Assembly (NCBI GenBank): GCA_963931865.1 | Contig: OZ007511.1 | Coordinates: 3,571,308-3,635,307, forward strand | Source: Axinella damicornis | Lineage: Eukaryota; Porifera; Demospongiae; Axinellida; Axinellidae | Direction of reading: 5' to 3' | Length of the DNA: 64,000 bases | Part shown: positions 34,701 to 44,944 of the stretch, piece after piece | Layout: each line of letters starts with the position of its first letter | Position numbering within the stretch: position 1 is the stretch's first letter | Position numbers and translations under genes: made by a program | The notes under the pieces: generated by a model | Database searches by the model: none | What the model was told of the DNA's origin: nothing | Seen by the model: the letters and a program-made list of their open reading frames with translations, nothing else

Positions 34701-37700
34701 GTTTTATACTCCTAAATCAGTGACAGAGCAGGGGCTGCTTGCTAGTGAGATTATGAGCTAGTCTAGCACGAGTGGGTGCAGTGTGCAAGACTTCAAGCTA
34801 TAGCTACCTCAGGAAGTGGATGTGGGTTTGGATATGTGCTTATAGGAATAGTGCTGAACTTAACTAATTAGCTCTTAGCTACATAGATTTGGGCAAGTGG
34901 AAAAGGTGGATACGGTCGGACGCGGACACGGACGCGGACGCGGACACGGACGCGGACACGGACACGGACACGAACCAAAATTAAATTTCAGCCCTTTTCA
35001 GCCTTTTGCAGTGTAGGACAGAAGCTAAACATGGTTATTCATTGGCTAAAGTTGCTTGCTTAGCCTTCTTACCTGGAGTCAGCAGAGGTCAAAGGCCACG
35101 TGCATATTTAATGAGTTTCAACGAAAAGATTAGAAGAGCTTTTATTTTGTGCAGAAACCAAACTCAAGCATTTTGCCAAAATAGGAAGCAGAAATAATCG
35201 AAGCTCGAAACTTTCATTGTTGAAGCTAATTAAATATGCACGTGGCCTTTGACCTCTGCTGACTCGAGGTAAGACATGAAACAATAGGCTAAGCAAGCAA
35301 CTTTTAGCGAGTGAATAATGTTTAGCTTCTGTCCTACACTGCAAAGGGCTGAAAAGGGCTGAAAAATGAATTTTGCTTCGTGTCCGTGTCCGTGTCCGCG
35401 TCCGTGTCCGTGTCCGCGTCCGTGTCCGCGTCCGACCGTATCCGCCTTTTCCACTTGCCCACATAGCTTCCTTGTTGGAATTCCCAGCTGAGTTAGTTAC
35501 ACCGGTTGTTCCTCCATTTGCAGGTGTGACTGTTGGGTTCATGTCAGAATCTTACACCACCTCTGAAGATGAGGGAGGTGTGGAGGTGTGTGTGGCTGTG
35601 CTTGCAGGGGAGGCTTCCAACCCTATATCCCTCACAGTTGTGACCACAGATGGCACGGCTACCAGTAAGATCTCTTGAGCTATGAATGAGTGTATATATT
35701 TATGTTAAACGGTGAAACCGAGGGGTCTACGGGATTTACAGCCCCGCGGAAACTATATAGACACCCGCGCCCAAAGCGCAAGGGTGTCTATAGGTTTCCA
35801 AGGGGATCTAAATCCCGTAGGCCCCAAAGGTTTCATCGTTTAAGTTATAGTTATACTACCAGCTGCTGTGGTTTATCAGGAATACACGAGGCTGTTATTC
35901 AATTAGAGGCCGAGGCGCAGCCGAGGCTTCTAATTGAATAACAGCCGAGTGTGTTCCTGATAAACCACAGCAGCTGGTAGTACAACTGGCTTGTACTACA
36001 GTGGCTTCTAAGTGCACTTCCTGAGTATACTAAAGTGGCTTCTGTGTACACTAATTTGTGCTGACAAGGGTGTATGGTAGTAGACGACGGGTTTATGGTA
36101 GTTAGACGGTGGCTAGCAGGTTATGCTATATAAACTGTGGTCGGCACCTTTCAAGTGCGTCATCACTGTAGTACAAGGTATTTATACTATACAGCTGGCA
36201 GCCAATCAAATCGCTATCTGTATTAGCAACCGAAACACTTAGCAACAGACTTCGCATAGAGATGGGCGAGTTTCTATAGCAGCTGCTCTCGCCATCCGCT
36301 AACCGACAACTCTGCTTACTCGTGTCTCGACTGTGACTCTGAAGCGGAACCAGACTCTTGGATCGCACCAAATTGGCCCTGCCCCATGACACTCATGGAA
36401 GCGTTTTTTGTGACGACCAAGTCCGAAGTCCAGCTCCACGCTACCGATACTTGTCTGGCTACAGTGCTTGCTCGCAAGACCGAATCATGATCGAACTGTA
36501 CATTGTAACAAATCGAGGTATCTATGATGCTAAATGTGTGACACTAAGCCTATAACTACATGAAATTTACAGGTGTAATAAGTGATTTAAATCCTTTCAA
36601 TTAGCCAATCATATCGCAGTATTTCATTGAAGTATGGTATAGCGTAACCCACCAATTATTGTCACCTGAATTTGCATGATTTGCAGCATCGTCTAGGAAC
36701 GGTTCCAGGATACCAAACTTGCACTGACGTATAGACCGTCACGCCCTCTATAAGCCCTACCACCTTTAAAGCTGTTACGTATTTCCGGCTTTTAGCGGTG
36801 CACTAGCGAATGCAACCTCACGCAAATCAATTATCGGCACCCTGTACGTATTATCGTCACCGCCTAGTACTCCCATAGATAATCCTGGGCCAATTATCGG
36901 CACTTGCTGATGGCATCGACTCACCTCCATCCCCTGAAGGCCACAAAAATCCATCACAAATCCCCCACGTTCATGACCATTCTATCTATCACCCAGTGAA
37001 AAAAAAAACACCAAAGCATGCAACCCCTTCAATATATGAATTTTTGAATAAAATTCGTTCATCACACTACACAGTAAAAGCAAAACAATTCTCTTTCTTC
37101 CACATCCAGTACGTGGCACATTCGTGGATCCATCTCTTGCACACGCACTCCACCCATTCTGATCCAGCACAGTCATGCTAGTCGTCCTCAGAAGTCTGAT
37201 CCAGTGGCAGGAGAGGACCCAAGGTCGCGGTCTCCCCCTACGCTTGTTTTGATTAGACATGAACAGCCCTACAACATAAAATGACTAAAAGAACAGTAAA
37301 TGACATCCAGTTATAACCTTTTAAACAAAGACAAACCTTCTGCAAAGCTTCAGCCTTGTAAACAGCTTTCGCGACGATGACGTAATGCGAACGGAATTCG
37401 TATTTTCGCCGCTTACTCTCCGTTTACTAAGCGCTGATAATCGGTATGTTGGGTGCCGATAATAAGGTCATGCCGATATAATTGGTGGTTTACGCTAAAT
37501 CAAGGAAACCGGCTCTTTTCTGCTTCATGTTTGGTTGTTCTACTACAGAGTGTGTATCAAGCGCCCACCCCCAATTCACACGGAATTTCTTATGCGAGAA
37601 AAATCAATGAGCACACGGTATCCAGTAACCTTAAGGGCCACCCATTACAGAAATCTTGGGCAGCAAGGCTAACGTATATACCGGTATATCATGAGACCTG

Positions 37701-38212
37701 TTGTTGTGGGATGTAGCTACACTAACAATTCATGTTCAATCAGGAAGTCCCTTGAATATCATTGTACATCCTAGCATTAGCGTTTAGTTTCATCTGAAAA
37801 TATGAATCTCTAGCTGCTTTTGGCACTGTAGGTCCTGATGACTACACTGCAACGTTTACAGAATTGGTGGTCAACTCTACCACTAGAGTGTGTGTGTCAG
37901 TACCGATTGTCACCGACAATGCTGTGGAGGGAATAGAGAATTTCACAGCTGTCCTGTTCAACAATGCCAGTGAAGATGACCTCAGGATCACCCTTGAACC
38001 ACAACATGCATCCATCATCATAATGGACACCAGCAGTGAGTAGTGTGTGAGTACTCATGCTGTTGGTACTGCAGCTACCTAAAATTACGGGGTAGTAATG
38101 TCTGTAGTTAGCTAACTTGGGCTACCAGTAGTCAGAAATATGACTTGTGTGACTTGTGTCACTTGAGCTAGTATAGTAACAAGAATATTTGGTATGAAAC
38201 ACTCGTTATTAG

Positions 38213-38243
<31 letters not shown>

Positions 38244-41200
38244 ACCCCAAACACACACACACACCTAACTCAATTATAATTGGGCGAGCGTGAGCGAGCC
38301 CCACACTAGTCGTAGTCTCGCGCGCGGCACTATATGGCGCTGTGCTATGTATATGTATGTACGTCGATCTGTCTCCCATACCATAAATCCGGCGCGTGGA
38401 ATATAACGTACGAAACATTGCATTCATTTCCGGACGTCGTACCGTAAATCTCCGCTGTGCGTGAGAGTCTGGCACCGAGACTATGAGTATGGCGACAACA
38501 AAGACACAGATCGATCGTGACCTACCTACCTCTGTACCTCCCCAGTGGCGACAGCAAAGACGCTGGTGGACCTACCTATTCATTGACCTCAGAGCTGTAG
38601 CTACGTGTACGTGTCCTGCTGCAGTGCAGAGCACATCGTGTGTGCTGGACCCAGCAGCATGCATAGCTATAGGTTATGTGTTTAATTGCCATATCCATAT
38701 CGCCGCTAGACTGCTTCAGCTAGCCTCACTCTGTGTTGTGCATATGCGACAGTGTACTTTTGGTGTGATATTCTGTGACCTGAGCTGTTCTCATGCAGCG
38801 CCGGCGCGAGCTATTTTTGAGTGGTACGGCCACTGCCTAAGGCAGTGAATAGAGGAGTGAAGTGCTGATCTGTCTGCGCGAAGCGTGGAAAAAAATTTTC
38901 ACCTTCATTTTTCAGTTGTCTGGATGGGCTCTCATGGCACCTTCGTGCTTTGCACTGCACTGTAACTGCTTTCTACTTTCCGTGTCATCCGTGACCGTCG
39001 ATGTGGAATGGAGATGTCACGATAATGCGCACTTTGCGTGCATAACTTCTAGGACGCGGAAGGTATACCGGTAGCCCACGCCTACTAATTAGGGCGAGCG
39101 TGATAAACAGTCTACTTCGATCAACAAGGCCACAGCGACTTGGATCTGGAGACTGACAAAGACACGTACCGCAACAAGAGACACGAGCTATGAACAGTCC
39201 ACAGTACCTAGGCGACTAAAAAGTGGTATGGCCAAAACCGTACCGGCCGTACCGGTCGCACCGGCCCTGTCATGTAGTCACATTCTGATGACAGTCTTGT
39301 ACGTAGCTAGCTACAACTGTTCCACATAGCTAATTTTGCACATGCACTCGCTCACGCTCGCCCCACAATGTCACACATTCCACTAGTAACTAGTTGGAAA
39401 GCCACCAGGCTAGGCGTAGCCAGGATGCTGAAGTTGCCTGGGCACAGATGCCCCCCTCCAGAGTTATCAAGCATCTCAGGTTGCTTCTGGGGCTGGTTTA
39501 GAGCCTACTGTAACGAGGAACTCACTGCAATAAACTGTGCTGTGTACTGATCTCAACCCTGCAACACTGAAAGCAGCTACCATGCAGTAACTCGCCAAGA
39601 GGTCATGCAATTAAACTTTAACCCTAACTCCAAACGTTCAATATTGACCAGTTCCTAAGGATCACTGAAAACAACACTAAACAAAAATTGTTAACTTAGC
39701 ACAGTGCAACTGCAGGAGTTGAAGTTTCACTTAGCCTTGTTTAGAAGACGGCTTAACATGACACGGCTTAACATGAGAAAAGCTCACTATTATTGGACAG
39801 TAGATATTCCAGCTCCCTGTTACATAAATGCTCTGGACAGTGTACATGCAGGACACATAGCCTCGTTCCCAGGCCTTCTCACCCCAGCGTTTGTCCCAAG
39901 CGACAAACACTGGGGTGAGAAGGCCTGGGAACGAGGCTACAGGACACACTCTGGAGTTGATGCCAGCTAGGGCTTCCATGCAGCCTGAGTTCAAAGCTCC
40001 ACATTGTGTGCTTTTTGGTATGGTTGCCTGCCTGTACTCTTGCACTTTTGAGGTCATAGTTGATGATGTCTTAATTAATGATGATATCATGTTCAATATC
40101 AGTGAATCCATGAATTTAGTTTGTGTGGCCTTAGCTATACCCTCCAAACAGTGTAAGTTTCAGTTTTTAGCTACACTCACCTTCCAGATGTGTTGTCTGG
40201 GCAAAAACAACACATTATATTATGGCTTAGTCTTGGTCCCAGACCCAAACCAACCCCAGCGCGGATCGCTTCCGTGCGTGATATCGATACTGGAAGCAAT
40301 CCGCGCTGGGGTTGGTTTGGGTCTGGGGCCGAGACTAATTATGGCTAGGAGTTCCAAACTCAACATTTGTTAGCTCACCATTTAATAGAATTTGATTCAG
40401 TGGCTATACTTTGGGTCAAAGATTATTCCAGTATTCCATTCCAGTATTCCATTCCAGTATTCCATTCCACTTGTTCATTTCCCTCAGTTTAGATGATGGA
40501 CAATCATCTTTAGTGAGTGCGAACCATCGGGGGTATATACATATCGTCTACATGTATTACATGTAGGTCCATATTGTTTATTGGGCGCATAGTTCCTTCC
40601 TGGTGTATACATGGCATCATTTATTAAGCCAAGAGCGCATAAGACCTACTTATGCGCTCTTAATTAAGTGCATTCACTAAATAGTAGCATGCACATTGCG
40701 TATCACTTCCTGTCGGGCATGTCCTCTATTAGGAGCATGTTTCCTTACAACTTACGTGTACCTCATAAGTGCATGCACTTATTAACCAGAGTCTACGGTA
40801 AGAGGACAGCAATGTGCACGTGGCAGGGAGTGGTTGTTATCCCAGTCTCACATGGTCTCTCAATGCAGCTACAACAACAGCACCAATTGGAACCAGCACA
40901 ACATCAAGACCTCCACAGATTACAACTGAAGCAACTACTACTCCTAATGCTAGTGCCACTATGACAACAGCAACTGATAGTACAACAGGCACATCAAGGG
41001 AATTCGAAGCATCTAGGACAACCGACACAACTACAGCTTCTCAGCACACAGCCATCACTGTGACAGCCCCTACAGACATCGAGAGCACCAGCAAAGCCTC
41101 AAGTAGCGCCCACCCCCAGCTCACAAGTGTCACTACTAGTCAGATAGACCAGGACTCTGAAGGCAGTAATGCAGCTGCTGCTTTGATGGTCTGGGGGACA

Positions 41201-41245
41201 GTTGGACTTTGTTTTGCTGCTGGTTTTGTTGCTGCATTCATATGA
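31780..41245 (+). CDS. Gene B: Calx-beta surface protein with Thr-rich stalk and GPI-type tail
   Basis: Exons 31780-31834, 31996-32115, 33486-33698, 35524-35664, 37832-38035, 40060-40152 and 40869-41245, all phase 1, sum to 1203 nt (400 aa). Exon 1 is a signal peptide (MKSLLLFFLLAATKSNVQ). Exons 2-3 form one Calx-beta domain (FRQPMYMFFENVGSGQVCV, then SIILDDDG-like end VSILDDDG). Exons 4-5 form the second (SYTTSEDEGGVEVCVAVLAG, VEGIENFTAVLF). Exon 6 is a short piece (INDDIMFNISESMNLVCVAL) resembling a Calx-beta first half and is the least certain exon. Exon 7 is a Thr/Ser-rich stalk of about 100 residues, likely O-glycosylated, ending in MVWGTVGLCFAAGFVAAFI with no residue after the hydrophobic stretch, as in GPI-anchor signals; the site may lie near EGSNAAA. 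Single-pass anchoring without a cytoplasmic tail is the alternative. Confidence 0.75.
32151..33316. repeat. 38-bp minisatellite with nested duplication in gene B intron 2
   Basis: About 25 units of a 38-bp repeat (ACAGTATTGGACTATACTTG plus CATGCTGCATGACC), with some 34-bp units lacking GCAT, run from 32151 to about 33186. A non-repeat block (GCCGCTTCATTACACTATTG and on) occurs twice, at about 32915-33034 and 33199-33316, so block plus repeats was itself duplicated. Open frames here are artefacts. Confidence 0.95.
33770..33874. mobile_element. Broken copies of the TAGCC...CCCAG foldback family
   Basis: GGTCTGGGAATGAGGCTAGG at 33788, TTAGCCTTGTTCCCAGGTTG near 33817 and GGTCTGGGAATGAGACTAGG near 33844: three termini in a row, suggesting nested insertion. 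Confidence 0.6.
34891..35460. mobile_element. 570-bp inverted-repeat element with GGACRC hexamer ends
   Basis: Left end GGGCAAGTGGAAAAGGTGG, then GGACGC/GGACAC hexamers (34918-34970) and a unique-looking arm; right end is the reverse complement, ending CCTTTTCCACTTGCCC at 35460. Arms also match internally around GCACGTGSCCTTTGACCTCT. Its right edge is 63 bp before the acceptor of gene B exon 4. Confidence 0.85.
35705..35843. mobile_element. Foldback element (CTACGGGATTTA type)
   Basis: TTAAACGGTGAAACCGAGGG ... and its imperfect reverse complement ending CATCGTTTAA. Arms include CTACGGGATTTA / TAAATCCCGTAG; the element at 51213-51339 has related arms. Confidence 0.8.
35856..35980. mobile_element. 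Foldback element adjacent to the previous one
   Basis: CTACCAGCTGCTGTGGTTTA ... TAAACCACAGCAGCTGGTAG, with inner arms CTGTTATTCAATTAGA. It has near-perfect arms of about 55 bp. Confidence 0.85.
36640..37497. mobile_element. TA-flanked DNA transposon relic, pogo/Tigger-like
   Basis: The ends are TA then GCGTAACCCACCAATTAT at the left, and the inverse of GCGTAAACCACCAATTAT then TA at the right: 18-bp inverted repeats with one mismatch and a TA target duplication. Inside, TTATCGGCAC-type motifs repeat near both ends. On the minus strand near 37100-37165 one frame reads SEWVECVCKRWIHECATYW, like the C-terminal zinc-binding tail of pogo/Tigger-type transposases. Upstream stops show it is dead. 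It lies in the gene B intron 35665-37831. Confidence 0.65.
38219..38243. repeat. Poly(C) run
   Basis: About 24 consecutive C, then CACCCC and a short (AC)n. Length is likely unreliable in assembly. Confidence 0.9.
38282..39366. mobile_element. Candidate element with GCGAGCGTGAGCGAG inverted ends
   Basis: Left GGGCGAGCGTGAGCGAGCC at 38282, right CACTCGCTCACGCTCGCCC ending 39364, in inverted orientation, about 1.08 kb apart inside a gene B intron. A partial copy (AGGGCGAGCGTGA) lies at 39089. No transposase frame was recognised. Confidence 0.5.
39858..39939. mobile_element. Foldback element, TAGCCTCGTTCCCAG family
   Basis: Starts TAGCCTCGTTCCCAGGCC and ends as its reverse complement; inner arms CTTCTCACCCCAGCGTTTGT meet near GTCCCAAGCGAC. 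Confidence 0.9.
40228..40337. mobile_element. Foldback element, TAGTCTYGGTCCCAG variant
   Basis: Starts TAGTCTTGGTCCCAGACCC and ends GGGTCTGGGGCCGAGACTA; arms include CAACCCCAGCGCGGATCGCT. Copies at 10302 and 44168 are decayed relatives. Confidence 0.9.
40424..40472. repeat. ATTCCAGT/ATTCC tandem repeat
   Basis: Short tandem of about 15-bp units (CAGTATTCCATTC) in the gene B intron 40153-40868. Confidence 0.7.
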
Positions 41246-42581
41246 ACTGTAATAATGAATACGTGAGTAGGATATAGAGCTAATACAAGCATAATATATC
41301 CAACAAAAACTACAGAATTAGGGGAGTTATTCCACAAAGATTTTAGGGGGAAAAGGTTTCAGGACCTCATCCTTTGCGCAAAGGAATCAAGGGGAAGTCC
41401 CTTAATTGGGTCTAGTTGCTTGAAGCCACTGCTTGGGATGATTGGAGGTAGCTACACATTTGTTGAAACAACTTGAGAAGTTATTCAGCATGTAGCTAGG
41501 CTTTTTCACTGTCTAAGTTAGCAGTTTTACTTGAGTGTAAGTATTGAACATTGCCTTCCGTTAACCCTTTAACCACCGATTTCTTCCCACCAAGACGACA
41601 CATTTTCATGCATTCAGCGCACACCACTTTCGTAGGTACTCCTCTCCCACAGCTTTCTCTCCTCAGCGGCCAAACTTGGTGGGGCCCGCACGCATGGAGA
41701 GACCCCTCTGGCAATACCATTAATGATATTCATGACCCCCCACAAGCCCAGCAATCGGAGGTCAAAGGTGGATGTCAGCCGGATTTTCGCACAGCATTTC
41801 CCTAAACTTGGGCCAGATCTGACTGATGGCACACCTTACACCACCAATTTGCATGTTTTCTTGAGGCCCTGGGTGGGGTCTATGAATATCATTAGAATCA
41901 AAAATCCTCGGGTCAATGAATCTCATTAAAATCAAAAAACGCCCACGACATGCGGAGGCGTGCCGAAATCTGACCAAATTTTTGAGTTCGGCCCTCAAAG
42001 TCGTCCCTGGGCCCTCTGAAGCTTTTTTGGTCGCTTTTTGGACTGACGAGAGGCCCTACAAGTGCATAGGGTCTAAATGACGTCTATAGACGTCAATGGG
42101 GCTTAAAGGGTTTTAAGCTTAATGCTTTTAGCTAAATGCCTTCCACAATTCCTTGCAACTATATAGATGACTTGAGGTAATTTTGCCTCTTGACCATACC
42201 CACGACTTCATTCCTAAAGGTGCTTGTACCTGGTCAAAAGTTCAAGACTCCCAGTCAGCTTTGCTCTGCGATAACGAGTGTTACGCTTACGAATTGCACT
42301 CACCATGCATTTGCTTGGAAATCCAGGGAGGACATTTCATATTTGGTAATGATCCATAATTTTGGAATGCACTGTTCCATGATGCATATGTCAAGAAACG
42401 TCTGATGCCAGAGAGACCATGCTTGCATGATCTACATCAGACTATTATCTGCAGACATAGCTAATTGAATCCCATTTTGCAGTTCACAGGCCCTTGGAAA
42501 GTCTGCCACAGCATAGCTAGCTATCCAAATTGGTCTTGATATTGTCAACAATCAGTTTACCATTTCATTGTGACTGAAACC

Positions 42582-42679
42582 TAGCCTCGTTCCCAGTCCC
42601 ATGCCTGGCCAGCTTTTCGTCGCCGCTTTACCGTACTAAGCAGCGACGAAAGCTGGGCGTGGGACTGGGTACGAGGCTA
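42582..42679. mobile_element. Foldback element, TAGCCTCGTTCCCAG family
   Basis: Starts TAGCCTCGTTCCCAGTCCC and ends GGGACTGGGTACGAGGCTA; inner arms AGCTTTTCGTCGC as in 31176-31277. Confidence 0.9.
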
Positions 42680-44167
42680 ACTGAAACCCATTATGATCAG
42701 AGTGTGGGAGCTCTGGGATGACTTAGCAGTCATGGATCCGGAACTGCTGAGGACTACTGTAATTAGATAGTGGGACTAAGTCAGTCAGTGATGCACCTCC
42801 ATTCATAGCAACACGGGTTTGATACCACCTGTCTAAGGTTAAGACTGCACAAAGTAGGCGGGAAAGTTGGTGATACAAAAAATACTGGGTGTTTGAAAAA
42901 TTTAGCTACATTAAAATCTCCAACGAGTACAAAACTCATAAACAGAGAGGGATCCAATTGCTCTAAAACAGACCGTGTAGCTAGCTAAGTTGTCAAAAAT
43001 AATAAATGACTGTGGAAGTCCGAACTAGCTAGGCAGTCTGTAAACTAAGCCAGTTCAATACCGATGATTGACATTGTTTACAGAAATTACAGTGAGAAAT
43101 AAGCAAAGTTCTAAATCAGAAGGGCCAACTTAAAGACAATACTTGAGTCTGCAGTGAACACCTGACATACATCAATACACCCCCACCATGTAAGTTTCAA
43201 CAATGCACACAATGCAGAGTGCACACAATGTCTGGCAGCTGTAGCTACAGCACATGCAGAGGACTTAACTTTGGAAGCAAGCTACGTGCATTAAAATAGA
43301 GAATCTTTAAGTTGGTTAGCTATGGAGTCTGAGGTTGATCCTTGGTCTCCTCCCCTAAAAGATGGTCACTGCCAGAGCTAGGGTCATGATCAGGTGCTTC
43401 ACCAGTTCTCGATCTCCACAGCCTGTGAATCCGCATGCAGGACCATTATTCATGATTTGCAGCTAGCTACATTGCAAGAGCTTCCTTGGCCCTTGGTGCA
43501 AGGTGCAAGGCCTGGCTCGGGGATGGGGTAGACTTTCTGGGGACTGCAGGGAGTCAGTTTGATAGAATTTGAAGCAGGGCTCAAGCTTCCATGAAGTCTG
43601 CAAGTCCCACTTCCCCTCAAGATCACACAGCAGGTTCTCCTTACCATGGAGGACAAATCACCACTTAAGCTTGTTGTAGATGTCAAGGTAATTGTGTAGG
43701 GATGAGTAGCTGTGTAGCTACTAGACTGGAAGTAAATAATCATAATTACGTGGGTGGGGTCAATGTCAATGTGGATGGAGTGGTTGGAGTTATGTCTGGA
43801 GGCAGCTGTTAGTGTGCTGTTAGCTATCTGCAAATTTCTGTGCTAATTAAAATGTCATAGAGACTTGGAAATAGCCAGTGCTTTACAGCTAGCACACCAC
43901 TACGTTCACACATTAGCACAGTCTAAGAATAGTGTCTTTGTGTTATAAAGGGATTGTAGCTACAAGTATATTGTTGGGGTTTACATGTATAGTGGCAGCT
44001 TAGTTCTCAGTATGGCTTATTCTGACAGCAAAACTTCAGCCATTAAAGAAACATCAGAGGACAATGATCTTCAATACCCAGTGACTGTGTGACCAAGACA
44101 TCCAGATAGCTATACAGTGAGCATATGCAGCCTAGTAGGTCACTAGCTGCAGTCCATGGGCTGAGGG

Positions 44168-44242
44168 TAGTCTTGGTCCCGGCCCAGTGCGGATTGCTTT
44201 TAGTATACTGGAATCTGGATGAAAGGTCTGGGAATGAAACTA
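44168..44242. mobile_element. Decayed foldback, TAGTCTTGGTCCC variant
   Basis: TAGTCTTGGTCCCGGCCC ... GGTCTGGGAATGAAACTA; the arms have lost most pairing. Confidence 0.6.
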
Positions 44243-44944
44243 CAATGGGGTAGAGTGCATCCTGTGAAAAATGAATGAATGAATTTTATTTTTAGGTCTC
44301 GTCACATGACGGCAGGCCATTAACTTTGACCTATGGGACCACACAACAGAGTACAAACTGAGTTAACTCCCTAAATGCTTACTGAGAAAGAAGTCACCCG
44401 GCCTCGTACTTGTCATTTTAGCTTGCTAGCCTTCCTTCACTTTCTCCAGCATAGTGTATACGATCACTTTAGACTAGCTATGTGTTCTTGTCTCATTCAT
44501 GTTTCTCCTCCCGATGGACAGTCCTCCTACTACACACTATTTCAGACTTGTGATGGCACTGGGGAGCACACGTTATGGAACTAGCTTTTGTGCACCCATG
44601 GTGTGCTGTATCATCTATGGCTGCATCATTTCCGTTTGAACTTTGTGTAGGCTGTAGCTAGCTTGATTTTCGCAGAAACAGTTCTGCAATTATGAGGCTC
44701 ACGCAAAGTGTCCGCATATCTTCTGGACTCCAGCATATTCCTGCCAGAGTTCTAAGAAACGAGCAAGTCCGACGCGTCTCCGAGACAGTGATGCATGCCC
44801 GACTCCTGCTCCAAACGGAAATGATTACGTCATCTCATTGTGAAGCATGCTAAGTACGCCTGTATGATCATAGTCGACTATATTATCTACTGGAGATTAG
44901 CAGCCGAAAAAAGTCACTTGAAGTGAGCTATAACCTTGCGAATC

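Larger units (their letters stand above)
41246..44944. other. Spacer between genes B and C
   Basis: About 3.7 kb without a supported gene. It holds a candidate element 41561-42114 with short TTAACCCTTTAA / TTAAAGGGTTTTAA ends, a foldback at 42582-42679, a decayed foldback at 44168-44242, and a stretch at 44262-44345 with AATGAATGAATTTTATTTTT that looks like the 3' end of a retroelement. A minus-strand frame at 43450-43833 lacks splice or family support. Confidence 0.5.

Noticed and set aside
38483..39074. Two plus-strand open frames in a gene B intron
   Set aside because: No family features, inside a candidate repeat element with inverted GCGAGCGTGAGCGAG ends.
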